DNA of 64,000 nucleotides from a bacterium (GTDB taxonomy: Bacteria > Electryoneota > B3-LCP). The first letter of the stretch is position 1. Every line of letters starts with the position of its first letter. The position numbers and the translations under genes are program-made. The notes under the pieces were generated by a model. It searched no databases, had not been told where the DNA came from, and saw only the letters and a list, made by a program, of their open reading frames with translations. This document shows, piece after piece, positions 50,698 to 60,050 of the stretch. Where the stretch lies: contig JAPKYS010000021.1 of the NCBI GenBank assembly GCA_026394195.1, positions 1 through 64,000 on the forward strand, read 5' to 3'.

Positions 50698-51801
50698 CTA
50701 ATTTATTTTCAGCCAGCGCCGCATCTGTTCAAAGGAGACATTGGCGGAAACGTCGTAGCGCGATTGATATTCAAGGCTGACGTCGCGCACGGATTCTCTG
50801 ACCCACGCAGCGTTGATGCGCAGCCACTCCGGTCCCAAGCCGATGCCCCGATATTGGTAAGAACGATGATCTTTGTGGTCGATCGACCAGCCGATCCTCC
50901 CGCTGATCAATCCCAGAGCTGAGATTTCGACGCCCAGCCTTGACGTCCATCCCCCCTGACGATCTCCGCCTCCCCATGCCTGAAAGAAGGAGGTGGTGGC
51001 GCTTGCATAACCTCCTTGCTCGTTGCGGGAAACCAACAGCTTCTGCAATTGTCCTGCCACTTTGACGTCGCCGTAGCGCGATTCGAAGGTTCCCCAAAGT
51101 ATATCGGCGCGAAAAGTCTGCGGCAGCATCTCGGGATCGAGAGCCTGCTCAAACTTCACCCGTCCGCCCAGATTCTGGAAAGCCAGACCGAAGCTCAATC
51201 CTCGTTGAAATTTGCAGCCGAACTTCATGCGCAGATCGTGATCTTCCAGATCAGCCTGTCCTATGGTCCATTTTGGGAATAATCCGTTATACACAGCTCC
51301 CAGATCGAATGCCATTTTGTAGGTACTGGCGGGAGACTGATTGATCGGGATGAAGTTGGCTTTTTGCGTCGTCAGGATCTTCAAGGCAAATCCCAACGCC
51401 AGTGGAATCCGCTTTGAAGGTCGGCCCGCCAGCACTAGCGCCGAGGCTTCTTCCGGAGGATAAAGTGATCCATCGACGCCTTTTCTGGAGAGGTAGCTTG
51501 CTCCGAAATAACCAAATTCGGTGCGTGCTGCCGCGGTCAGCGAGAGGAACGCAAAGTTTGACGAATAGTACGGATGCGGATTGGAGAAAATCGTTCCCGC
51601 GACGTCCGCAATCAACGCCTGAGCCGCAGGATTGTACAAGCCGCCGGTTGCTTCACCCAAGAGCGTGCCGCAGCCGCCCATTCCCATCGATCTCGCTCCC
51701 GGTTCGATCAGGAAGAGCTGTCCGGTGGTGTTGATGATCTCGGCAGACCCGGTGTTCACCAAAGCGAGCAGGATGATCCATAGTACGGTTAGTTTTCTCA
51801 T
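50698..51801 (-). CDS. PorV/UPF0164-family outer-membrane protein
   Basis: This 367-residue protein has a signal peptide (MRKLTVLWIILLALVNTGSA). The N-terminal GQLFLIEPGARSMGMGGCGTLLGEATGGLYNPAA is the UPF0164/PorV hallmark. The remaining alternating strands (LALGFALKIL, GLSFGLAFQNLGGRVKFEQ) fit a beta-barrel. PorV carries T9SS cargo at the outer membrane in Bacteroidota, so it may serve the cargo at 37431-40652. That is an inference, since related UPF0164 proteins have other roles. It overlaps the citryl-CoA lyase-like gene by ATGA. Confidence 0.78.
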   Translation of the reverse strand: MRKLTVLWIILLALVNTGSAEIINTTGQLFLIEPGARSMGMGGCGTLLGEATGGLYNPAAQALIADVAGTIFSNPHPYYSSNFAFLSLTAAARTEFGYFGASYLSRKGVDGSLYPPEEASALVLAGRPSKRIPLALGFALKILTTQKANFIPINQSPASTYKMAFDLGAVYNGLFPKWTIGQADLEDHDLRMKFGCKFQRGLSFGLAFQNLGGRVKFEQALDPEMLPQTFRADILWGTFESRYGDVKVAGQLQKLLVSRNEQGGYASATTSFFQAWGGGDRQGGWTSRLGVEISALGLISGRIGWSIDHKDHRSYQYRGIGLGPEWLRINAAWVRESVRDVSLEYQSRYDVSANVSFEQMRRWLKIN

Positions 51802-52568
51802 CAGCCTATGTCCCGAGGAGCCGGTCCGTCATATTCGTAGGGTGGTGGACCCATTTTACGCATGGTTTTTTCGCGGGTCCACTCTTCGTGGACGTGCGCC
51901 ACCAGACCGGGAACCCGGCTGATGATGAAAAATCCCTTACCCAATCGCCAATCGAAGCCCATCTCGCTGATGATGGCGGCAATCGAGCCATCCACATTCA
52001 GAGGCAGATCTTTTCCGGAAGTGCGCTCCAGTTCGTCCTGGATGGCGACTGCCAGCTCGATGATGCGCCCCTTATACCCAATTCGTTCTGCGATTTCCAG
52101 CAGTTTGATGGTGCGCGGATCGCGTTTATGGATGCGGTGTCCGTAACCGGGCATTCGCCGGTTCTTTTCCTTGAATTCGGCGACCAGCGTCCGCGCCAGG
52201 TCCTGCGGAGTTCCCTCCCGCTTCACCCATTCCTGCAGGATGCGGGCGCATTGTTCGATGGCGCCGCCGTGAGAATCGCCGATGGTCATGACGCCGGCGG
52301 CAACAGCCGTATTCAAAGGATTGCCACCCGAAAAGATCGTCCGCGCGGCTAAATTCGACGGCGGCGTCGGACCGTGATCCAGCGATGAAACCAGCATGGC
52401 TTCCATCATGCGCCGCTGCTGATTGTTGGGCAGTTCACCCTTTAAGATCAGATAGATGGCATCAGCGAAGGAGAGATGCTCCATCATCTCGGCAATATCG
52501 TAGCCGCGCACCCGTATTGCTCCGCCGGATACGTCAGTGATGGCTGTTTTCCAGGGTTGGTCAGGCAT
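51801..52568 (-). CDS. Citryl-CoA lyase-like (short citrate synthase fold)
   Basis: This 255-residue protein lacks the N-terminal domain of full citrate synthases but keeps three active-site positions: His in TIGDSHGGAIEQC, His in RMPGYGHRIHKRDPRT and Asp in LNVDGSIAAII. The closest match is citryl-CoA lyase, the C-terminal piece of ATP-citrate lyase, which splits citryl-CoA to acetyl-CoA and oxaloacetate. The partner citryl-CoA synthetase is not in the window. It could also be a type II citrate synthase-like 2-methylcitrate enzyme. GAGGTAACC precedes the ATG. Confidence 0.82.
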   Translation of the reverse strand: MPDQPWKTAITDVSGGAIRVRGYDIAEMMEHLSFADAIYLILKGELPNNQQRRMMEAMLVSSLDHGPTPPSNLAARTIFSGGNPLNTAVAAGVMTIGDSHGGAIEQCARILQEWVKREGTPQDLARTLVAEFKEKNRRMPGYGHRIHKRDPRTIKLLEIAERIGYKGRIIELAVAIQDELERTSGKDLPLNVDGSIAAIISEMGFDWRLGKGFFIISRVPGLVAHVHEEWTREKTMRKMGPPPYEYDGPAPRDIG

Positions 52569-52623
52569 GGTTACCTCATGAGATTATTTGATTATACAAG
52601 CAGTCTATCGGTTTGGTTGCGCA

Positions 52624-55600
52624 TTATTGCTGCTGCGCTTCCGGAGTCGCCGTCAGAAAGAACTTCAAGGGCACCCGTCCGAAGGATATCGATTTACCCA
52701 GACCTATCAACCTCGAGACGATGAACATGTCCGGCTTGGTGAGCGGCGGTTTCGAGGGTGTGATCGAAGCATAGACGAAATCATCCTTGACGGCGAAGGA
52801 GAACACCTTGACTCCCCATCCGCGTTTCAGATAACCCCGGTACGTCTGGATGGAAGGATCCGTCTCTTCCGGGTCCAGGAATTTCAGCAGATTATCCGCC
52901 ACTTGCCGGCCGATGCGGGTGATGTCGAGTGCGCCCTCTAAGTTGAAATTACCTGCCGTGTTGATACCTTGCCCTTTGAAGTGAGCGTAAGCCGAAATCC
53001 GGGTATCCTCTCCTTTACCAGATCGGACCCCGGGAAGTTGGGCAAGATCTACACCATCGGCGGAGATACGCAGGTTGTACTGAATTGAATCAGGAGTCAA
53101 GGCATTAGCATTGAGCACCAATCCTCCCTGTAGAGTCCCGCCATAGCACTGGATCGTGAATTGCGGCAAGGAGAATGCTCCCTGTTGTTGCGTGATTCTG
53201 CCGCTAAGATCTGTGAGTTCATAATTGGTGAACCTGATTTTTCGGCAGGTAACGCTTCCTCCCTCTGAATTCGGGGGGTAGAGATGTTCAAAAGTGGCAA
53301 AAAATACCGGATCTTGCAATGTTGCTCTATCCCCTGAAGCACCCTGGGCGAAGGTCATGAGGCTGTCCATGCGAAGATCCATCTGCAGGGGAAGATTTGC
53401 GGATAATCCCTCGCAAAAGAGAGAATCTGCATAGTTCAGCGCAAAATCATCGATATTAATAGTACCGGATAAATGGACGCTGGAATCCGGATCCAAAATC
53501 AAGGAAAAGTCGCTGTCCGCCTTTCCCTTGATCCACAGCTTGTCCAGCGGTTCCACCGAATCTGCTTGAGCAAATGCAAGCTGTACCCGTCCTTGCCCCG
53601 CCGGGATCGGAAATAGATTGAACTTACCATCAAGATGACATTCCACGCCCAATTCTGCGGATTTAAAGTCCACTTGCAGGCTGTCAATTTTATTCAGATC
53701 CTTGACTCTTGCCCTCAATTGACCTTGCAGTTTACGGTAAGGTAAAGAAGCGAAAGCCGGTAGATCGATTTCACCCAGCGTTACTTTTACGTCTGTACGG
53801 AGATCGTTCAACTCTCCTGTCAGACTGCCCGATCCGTTGACGCCGCTGGTTTTGAATCCAAATTCCGGCGATTCCAGAGAAGCATCTTCGATCTTGAACT
53901 TGAGGTTCGGCGCCAGCGCGAAACTGCTGTCGTTGAAGGCTCCTGAAGCACGTCCTTCCGCGCGCATTATTCCCTGAATCCTTAAGTGGTTCAGCGTATC
54001 GGGCAGGAAAGGTCTGAGCACGTTATACAAAGCGTCCAGGTTCAGATGCATTTGGGAGCGATCGACGGACCAGCTCTGGTCCAACCCAAAAGTTGCATCT
54101 CCGTTCATTGATCCAAAGGGGAGAGCTTCGATATTCCCTTGCTTCAGGTTAAATGTCTGAAAATCTTCCGCCATCGAGAGCTTACCAGATGAATTGATTT
54201 CTATCGGAGGCAGGAAAACGTTCTTGGTTTCATGCTTTATCTTTATATCCGGCCCAAAGAGGCGCGTTTTCAAATCAGCGCCGTAGATATTGTCGGTCGA
54301 TATCTCGAGGTTTGTAGTTACCATACCCGAAACCACTCCAGGGAAGGTCGAATCCAGAGGAGCCTCGGCAAGTTCTAAGCTGCCTTCGATTAATAAACCG
54401 GGTGAATTTGCTGGATCATCAAAGTTCAAGCTGTCGGCGCGCAGGGAGAGATTTCCGATCTGTTTGCCGTCATAAGGGCCATTGCCCTTCCAGGAGGCTT
54501 TCAGATACATATCCTTCCATTTCGGCTGCGATCCCGTCTCCAGAGTCAGATTGAGTGGGGAGATGACCGCATCTTTAAAATCAGACAAGTCATAGCGAAT
54601 TGAGCCGATGCCGATTTCAGCCTCGGCATTATAGGAAAACCCGACCTCGGGTTGCACCGTCGCTTCGAAGGAGCCGGAAGAGTTCACGTTGCTGAGGACG
54701 TAACCGAAGCTATTATCTGTGAAATTGAGATCCTGGAGTGTAAACTTCAGCCTGGTCTGATAATCCGCTGTAAGGCTCCACAGATTGTATTTATATACAG
54801 AACTATCGAGACTCAGCCATCCAGTGAGGTTGCGTCCCTTGAGACCTTCACCAACCATCGGCAGGGTGGTGGGCTGTCGGAGGATCTCCCAGAGTGTAGC
54901 CAGATTCAATTCACCATGCTGTACGTCGAGAAACAGATGACCGCCTCCCCAGGTATCTTCGATGCGGCTGTTAGCTTGTATGATCAGGGCCTCCGACATT
55001 CCCGCCTGGATGGAGTCGATGAATATATCCCAATTTGGCTTGATGATGATCGAGCAGGAGAGCTCAGAATGGGGCAGAATGTACGAACAATGGCTGGAAT
55101 CTGGAAATGAGATGCCGAAGGTGGGTGTCAACCGGCTACTGAGCTGAACAGTATTCCCATTGTCATCGATGAGAGCATCCAGAAGGAGGTCTATCGGCGC
55201 AGAGAGATACGTATCAAAATCGTTCGACTGATAGCTAAAAAAAAGTGTATCTTCCTGACGGACGTTCCCTTCAGCATGGAAGTCGGTCGAACTCTTCAAG
55301 CGGAAGTTCTTACAGTCCAGGGTAACGTCAGCTCCCCGATATTGCATCCTGGAACCATCGCTCAAAATCTGCGAGATCAGGTAGGCTCCTTTTTCAACTC
55401 GAGCCTTCTGTATCTCAAGTGCATACGACCAGTCAAAACCCGATGCTGATTCGGCTCCGGTGGTATCGGCGGGGATTCTGGCATCGCTGAAAAACTTGTA
55501 CTCCAAACCGATGAGGGTCAGCTCATCAATGAAGAAAACATGGTGAAATAGCGCCGTGGGATGATAGGTGAGACGTGCTTCTTTAATCTTCAGGAAATCC

Positions 55601-55833
55601 AGTCCGGTGGGGTCGCATAGAGTCAGGCCTTTTAAGCTGATTTGGTGCAGAAAATCGATCTCGGCTGATTCGATCTTCAGCGGATACCCCGCAGCAGTCA
55701 ATTTTTTTTCGATTTGAGCGATGATGAAACTATCGGGCAAGTAGAGGGGGCGAGCGAAAAAAAGTCCTGCTGCTAACAGGATGAAGGCGCAGAACACAAT
55801 AACCAGAATAGATTTCCAGCTTTTCAGACGCAT
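52624..55833 (-). CDS. AsmA/TamB-like periplasm-spanning protein
   Basis: This 1069-residue protein has one N-terminal membrane helix (ILVIVFCAFILLAAGLFFA). FIIAQIEKKLTAAGYPLKIE and IEISADIDFL-type strands follow, the AsmA opening. The long middle consists of repeated beta strands (LRIQGIMRAEGRASG, LNIDDFALNYADSLF). The C-terminal part (FNLEGALDITRIGRQVADNLL) resembles the AsmA_2/DUF3971 end. Such proteins form lipid bridges between the membranes. ATG 55833 is preferred over a TTG at 55866. It lies between purL and the lyase-like gene. Confidence 0.72.
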   Translation of the reverse strand: MRLKSWKSILVIVFCAFILLAAGLFFARPLYLPDSFIIAQIEKKLTAAGYPLKIESAEIDFLHQISLKGLTLCDPTGLDFLKIKEARLTYHPTALFHHVFFIDELTLIGLEYKFFSDARIPADTTGAESASGFDWSYALEIQKARVEKGAYLISQILSDGSRMQYRGADVTLDCKNFRLKSSTDFHAEGNVRQEDTLFFSYQSNDFDTYLSAPIDLLLDALIDDNGNTVQLSSRLTPTFGISFPDSSHCSYILPHSELSCSIIIKPNWDIFIDSIQAGMSEALIIQANSRIEDTWGGGHLFLDVQHGELNLATLWEILRQPTTLPMVGEGLKGRNLTGWLSLDSSVYKYNLWSLTADYQTRLKFTLQDLNFTDNSFGYVLSNVNSSGSFEATVQPEVGFSYNAEAEIGIGSIRYDLSDFKDAVISPLNLTLETGSQPKWKDMYLKASWKGNGPYDGKQIGNLSLRADSLNFDDPANSPGLLIEGSLELAEAPLDSTFPGVVSGMVTTNLEISTDNIYGADLKTRLFGPDIKIKHETKNVFLPPIEINSSGKLSMAEDFQTFNLKQGNIEALPFGSMNGDATFGLDQSWSVDRSQMHLNLDALYNVLRPFLPDTLNHLRIQGIMRAEGRASGAFNDSSFALAPNLKFKIEDASLESPEFGFKTSGVNGSGSLTGELNDLRTDVKVTLGEIDLPAFASLPYRKLQGQLRARVKDLNKIDSLQVDFKSAELGVECHLDGKFNLFPIPAGQGRVQLAFAQADSVEPLDKLWIKGKADSDFSLILDPDSSVHLSGTINIDDFALNYADSLFCEGLSANLPLQMDLRMDSLMTFAQGASGDRATLQDPVFFATFEHLYPPNSEGGSVTCRKIRFTNYELTDLSGRITQQQGAFSLPQFTIQCYGGTLQGGLVLNANALTPDSIQYNLRISADGVDLAQLPGVRSGKGEDTRISAYAHFKGQGINTAGNFNLEGALDITRIGRQVADNLLKFLDPEETDPSIQTYRGYLKRGWGVKVFSFAVKDDFVYASITPSKPPLTKPDMFIVSRLIGLGKSISFGRVPLKFFLTATPEAQQQ

Positions 55834-55896
55834 GAAAGGATTCAATTTGGATTGGAGTTGAATCAATTAGATATGCCGACGACTCCAGTTATTCGA

Positions 55897-58140
55897 TCAT
55901 TCCGCTGATATGGCGCTCTTTAACAGCTTCGGCAGAGCGTTATAAAAGGTATACGCAGCTTTTTCGACCTCCAGGTCAACCCACGGTCCGATAATGATGC
56001 GATCGCTTCCGATTTTACCGATTTCTGCCGCGGGGATTTTCGATTCTGCAGCCAGAGCCATCACCTCACCAAGGTGCTTCGGATCGACCGATAAAATAAC
56101 CCGCGAAGCGCTCTCTGCAAAAAGCTGATCCGCTGCGTGGAGTCGGCTCTCGCCCAACGAGATCGCAGCCCCAATCAGACTCTTGCGATTGAGGATACAA
56201 CATTCAACCAGAGCCACAGCCAAACCGCCTTCAGAACAATCATGCGCCGATCGAATCCAGCCGCGGGAAATTGCTTCGCGCAAGCAGATCTGCGTACGCA
56301 ATTCTACCTCCAAATCCAGCGGTGGGGCATCACCTGCCAAAGTATTGTGCAGGTGGTAGAGGTATTCGCTGCCACCGAGGTCAGCGCCGGTCATTCCGAA
56401 GAGGATGATCCGGTCGCCTTCGTGTTGAAAATATGAGTTCACTCGCAATTCGAGGTTTTCCAATATTCCAAGCATACCAATCACCGGCGTCGGCAGGATC
56501 ATGCTCTCTTCTGACTCGTTGTAGAATGAGACGTTGCCGCCGGTGACAGGTGTATCGAAGATCCTGCAGGCTTCGCCCATTCCGGCGACAGCTTCCTTGA
56601 AGAAATAAAATGACTCAGGTTTGTAGGGGTTGCCGAAGTTAAGGCAGTTGGTGATGGCAATCGGCGTTGCTCCGGTGCAGCTTATATTGCGAGCCGCTTC
56701 CGCCACGGCCAGAGCTGCCCCCCGTCGTGGATTCAGATAAACGAATTTGGGGTTGCAGTCGGTGGTCATGGCAAGACCCAGAGAGGTGCCCTTCACTCGC
56801 AATAGCGCGGCATCTCCACCCGGTCCCAAGACGGTGTTGGTGCGCACGGTCGAATCATACTGCTGAGTAACCCAGGATTTATCGCAGATGTTCGGTGAAG
56901 CCAATAACTCCAGCAGGGCGACGTTCCAATCGCGGTCTTGACGGTAGGGATCAAGATTCATGATATTGGTTTGATCCAGCGACATGGGACGCTTTGCCTG
57001 GCGGTGATAGACCGGCGCGCCTCCTCCCAAAGCCAGCTCATTGGCCGGAATTTCGCAGACCACCTCCCCTTGGTGCGAAACCCGCATCATCCCGTCGATG
57101 GTCACATGCCCGAGGCGTTCATGCAGCAACTCCCAGTGGTCCAGAATTCGTTCCGCCTCTCCTTCATATCCTTTCTTGACCACCGTCAACATGCGTTCCT
57201 GCGATTCCGAAAGCAGGATTTCGTAGGCGGACATTCCTTCTTCACGTAAGGGCACTTTGTCCAGGTCGATTTCGATGCCGCTTTTGCCGTGAGCCGCCAT
57301 CTCGCTGCTGCTGCAGGTAATTCCTGCCGCTCCCATGTCCTGAATGCCGATCAGCGCATCGGATCTCACCAGTTCCAGAGTGGCTTCCAGCAGCAGTTTC
57401 TCGGCGAAGGGATCTCCAACCTGCACCGAAGATCGTTTGCTCTCCGATTCCTCGCTGATTTCTTCCGATGCGAAGGTAGCTCCGTGAATGCCGTCACGTC
57501 CGGTCCGCGAACCGAAGATGATCACGGTATTGCCTTCCCCTTTGGCGACCGCCGAAGCGATGCGATCTTTGTTAACCACACCCACCGCCATGCAGTTTAT
57601 GATGGGGTTCTGGCTGTAGCCGTGGTGAAAAATGACTTCTCCGGCAACAGTGGGAATACCGAGACAGTTGCCGTAATCTCCGATGCCGCGCACCACGCCG
57701 TCCAGCAGATAGCGATTCCGGGCGATGGACAGCGAACCGAAGTGCAGCGAATCCAGCGAGGCGATGGGGCGCGCTCCCATGGTGAAGATATCGCGCATGA
57801 TGCCGCCCACACCAGTAGCAGCTCCCTGGTACGGTTCCACGGCGCAGGGGTGGTTGTGCGATTCGATCTTGAACGCCACCGCCAGCCCGTGCCCGATATC
57901 GACCAGACCAGCGTTTTCCGCGCCGGCTTCAGCCAGCATTCTCCCGCCGGATCTCGGCAGAGTCTTCAGTTCGGCGATGGAGTTTTTGTAGGAGCAGTGT
58001 TCCGACCACATGACCGAGAACACGCCTAATTCCGGGTAAGTCGGCGTCCTGCCCAAGATCTGCAGGATGCGTTCGTATTCTTCTTCGGACAGCCCATGCT
58101 GCAAAGCCAGGGCAAGAGTGACAACGGGATCAGATTTCAT
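55897..58140 (-). CDS. purL: Phosphoribosylformylglycinamidine synthase subunit PurL
   Basis: This 747-residue ATP-dependent enzyme of purine synthesis converts FGAR to FGAM. It contains [20 protein letters not shown] (opening helix and active-site His), [23 protein letters not shown] and [28 protein letters not shown] and [14 protein letters not shown] follow. The size matches the small PurL form that works with PurQ and PurS, which are not in the window. ATG 58140 gives the usual N-terminus ([20 protein letters not shown]). A longer frame to 58269 overlaps the antitoxin gene. Confidence 0.95.
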   Translation of the reverse strand: MKSDPVVTLALALQHGLSEEEYERILQILGRTPTYPELGVFSVMWSEHCSYKNSIAELKTLPRSGGRMLAEAGAENAGLVDIGHGLAVAFKIESHNHPCAVEPYQGAATGVGGIMRDIFTMGARPIASLDSLHFGSLSIARNRYLLDGVVRGIGDYGNCLGIPTVAGEVIFHHGYSQNPIINCMAVGVVNKDRIASAVAKGEGNTVIIFGSRTGRDGIHGATFASEEISEESESKRSSVQVGDPFAEKLLLEATLELVRSDALIGIQDMGAAGITCSSSEMAAHGKSGIEIDLDKVPLREEGMSAYEILLSESQERMLTVVKKGYEGEAERILDHWELLHERLGHVTIDGMMRVSHQGEVVCEIPANELALGGGAPVYHRQAKRPMSLDQTNIMNLDPYRQDRDWNVALLELLASPNICDKSWVTQQYDSTVRTNTVLGPGGDAALLRVKGTSLGLAMTTDCNPKFVYLNPRRGAALAVAEAARNISCTGATPIAITNCLNFGNPYKPESFYFFKEAVAGMGEACRIFDTPVTGGNVSFYNESEESMILPTPVIGMLGILENLELRVNSYFQHEGDRIILFGMTGADLGGSEYLYHLHNTLAGDAPPLDLEVELRTQICLREAISRGWIRSAHDCSEGGLAVALVECCILNRKSLIGAAISLGESRLHAADQLFAESASRVILSVDPKHLGEVMALAAESKIPAAEIGKIGSDRIIIGPWVDLEVEKAAYTFYNALPKLLKSAISAE

Positions 58141-58189
58141 CCTAAGATCGTAATTCCAGTTTATTATCTGTGGTGAAGTGTTATTTTTT

Positions 58190-58447
58190 TCAGTGTAGAC
58201 CAATTTTATTACGAACTTCCTGGCTGGAAATCCCGCCCTCGGTTCTCCGTCTTTCTCGGGAACGCTCAATCAGTGCGAGAAAATCCGGGTGTGTACTCAT
58301 GTTCAGGGTCTCCAAATCCACATTATCTAAATGGACGAGAGCCGCTATTGGTTTCCCCTCGGCAATTAAAATCACCGGTTCTTTATTTATCTCCCTGGCA
58401 TATTTTGCCAGAGATCCGGTCGCTTTTTTTATTTCTAAGGTTCTCAT
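58190..58447 (-). CDS. Phd/YefM-type antitoxin
   Basis: This 85-residue protein has the Phd fold signature [40 protein letters not shown], with an extended C-terminal tail that would cover the toxin. It overlaps the toxin stop by 4 bases. The order (toxin first) is reversed from most phd/yefM systems. Confidence 0.82.
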   Translation of the reverse strand: MRTLEIKKATGSLAKYAREINKEPVILIAEGKPIAALVHLDNVDLETLNMSTHPDFLALIERSRERRRTEGGISSQEVRNKIGLH

Positions 58448-58800
58448 AGGTTTACCACCTCGTTTCCGATTCTTACTTTTTCGCGGAGTTTGATACCGAT
58501 TGCCAAAATTACGACCACAGGTGTGGGTGTCAATTCAATGTCATAGTAAACTCTAAGGTTCCCTATTCGCAATTCCCAGGGAGCTACCGGATTGGGTCGC
58601 ATAGGCTTACGATGCCGAGTTTCGATTAGTGGCTCCGAAGCCAGCTGTTCCTCAACTGAATCTAAAACTAATCTCTGCTGGCGCGCAGTCAGAGTTTTCA
58701 GATGACCAACTGCATCAGGTGAATATTCAATGTTGAATGACAAAAGGGTTTGCCCTTTCTTGATATCTTTTAGAAAATCATCACCTTTTTCGCCAGTCAT
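58444..58800 (-). CDS. RelE/ParE-type toxin
   Basis: This 118-residue protein has the RelE/ParE pattern FNIEYSPDAVGHLKTLTARQ, then PWELRIGNLRVYYDI and the strand VVVILAIGIKLREK. The family cleaves mRNA at the ribosome (RelE) or poisons gyrase (ParE). The N-terminal 20 residues are longer than usual, so an internal start is possible. It is coupled to the downstream antitoxin. Confidence 0.8.
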   Translation of the reverse strand: MTGEKGDDFLKDIKKGQTLLSFNIEYSPDAVGHLKTLTARQQRLVLDSVEEQLASEPLIETRHRKPMRPNPVAPWELRIGNLRVYYDIELTPTPVVVILAIGIKLREKVRIGNEVVNL

Positions 58801-58838
58801 CCCTTAGCATAAGGGATAAGGCGACGGATGGGATTGAA

Positions 58839-59597
58839 TTATTCAAGTTTTTCATCTTCGTAAAACATTTTATAATATTTTTTAAGATCCGGTTCAAGGC
58901 TCTCTAATTTGAAGCTATATTTGATAAACTCAAGAAATACAAAAATCCAATCAATAGTTAACAACATTGGAGTATCATCTGGTAGTTCTCCCACGGCAAA
59001 TTTATGACCTATTGCAAACTGAATTACACTGCTATGAGTAATCTTATGGAGATAATCAATATGCTCCTTTTCAAATGAGATATCGAACGGGTAGATTATT
59101 TCCTCTTTAATTTTTTTCAGCCGATCAAAGAGGCTTACATCTGTCCAGGACCGGATTCTTTTTGATCCTGACCAATTGTTATCAGATAAAAATTTTTCTC
59201 TATTAATTTTAAGTAGAAGCAAATCATCAATCGGTTTTCTCATCTTTGCATATCGACTTATAAGTGTATCTAAAAGCTGGATGTCATAATTTATTTCATA
59301 GACAAAATACTGTTGAACTCGTTCATTCAAATCTAAATTAATAAAAAGCAAATCAATTACCAGTTCTGCAATCGGTCGTACCATGAGCCCCGCCGGTAAT
59401 GGCTTCTTATTCCTGAATAAGATTATCTCGGCAGTTAATAATTGATGGATCTGTTCCAAGCTAACAATCACCAAACGATCAAAATCACATTTTGAACAAT
59501 CACAGCCGCTATGTCTGAGTCGTAGAATTGACGGAAGATATTGTAAAAATGCTCTCAGATTTTCTGCTTTTTCAAGGGGTTTTAACATAGTCTTCAT
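58839..59597 (-). CDS. Hypothetical protein, AT-rich
   Basis: This 252-residue helical protein has a CDCSKCDFDR cysteine cluster near residue 32, then LLTAEIILFRNKKPLPAGLM and MRPIAELVIDLLFINL segments. A DUF5677-like alpha-helical pattern is possible, but I do not claim it. No signal peptide. It is very AT-rich compared with purL and ileS, suggesting transfer. The start could be ATG 59597 or 59588. Neighbours are toxin-antitoxin genes, so this is an accessory island. Confidence 0.55.
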   Translation of the reverse strand: MKTMLKPLEKAENLRAFLQYLPSILRLRHSGCDCSKCDFDRLVIVSLEQIHQLLTAEIILFRNKKPLPAGLMVRPIAELVIDLLFINLDLNERVQQYFVYEINYDIQLLDTLISRYAKMRKPIDDLLLLKINREKFLSDNNWSGSKRIRSWTDVSLFDRLKKIKEEIIYPFDISFEKEHIDYLHKITHSSVIQFAIGHKFAVGELPDDTPMLLTIDWIFVFLEFIKYSFKLESLEPDLKKYYKMFYEDEKLE

Positions 59598-59719
59598 CTT
59601 TTTTGATAAAGGAGTATTTATTTGATCCTTATTCCTAGTCTATTCCTCCACGGGGTGAATGTTTTTTTGTAATTAGAAATCCCCGATTTCTATATCCAAT
59701 CGGCAAATTCTTATAATTT

Positions 59720-59962
59720 TCACCCCACCAGAAACGATTTCCCCAACGGTTTAAAGGAGGCGGTATCCTGTCGCTTGAGTTTGTTTCTGATATCTTCAAA
59801 TTGCTCAACGGTCGCGAGGGGATAGAGTCGCTCCCCGCAGTGCAGACAAACTTCTGCCTTAACTTTGACAATGGCTGTGTCCTTCCCGCCACACAACAGC
59901 TTTTCAACCACTTTCTCGGTTAAATCACCACAGCAGACGGGACATTTATCGAAAGGCTTCAT
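59720..59962 (-). CDS. YgiT-type zinc-finger protein (MqsA-like)
   Basis: This 80-residue protein starts MKPFDKCPVCCGDLTEKVVE and has a second CxxC in AEVCLHCGERLYPLATVE, the YgiT zinc ribbon. Such proteins are usually antitoxins encoded next to a small toxin (DUF4258/MqsR-like), and no such partner is seen here. In-frame ATG 59986 would add eight residues. It lies just downstream of the ABC exporter permease, in the same direction. Confidence 0.75.
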   Translation of the reverse strand: MKPFDKCPVCCGDLTEKVVEKLLCGGKDTAIVKVKAEVCLHCGERLYPLATVEQFEDIRNKLKRQDTASFKPLGKSFLVG

Positions 59963-60050
59963 GGTTCTCAGAAGCTCATTTGCCATATCTACTAATATAT
60001 CCAACTCACAACGAAAAATCAAGCTCTTCCCGCATTAAGTAGTTTGCTCT

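Noticed and set aside
58141..58269. N-terminal extension of PurL to 58269
   Set aside because: It overlaps the Phd-type antitoxin gene in another frame and adds residues not seen in the family. ATG 58140 gives the usual 747-residue protein.
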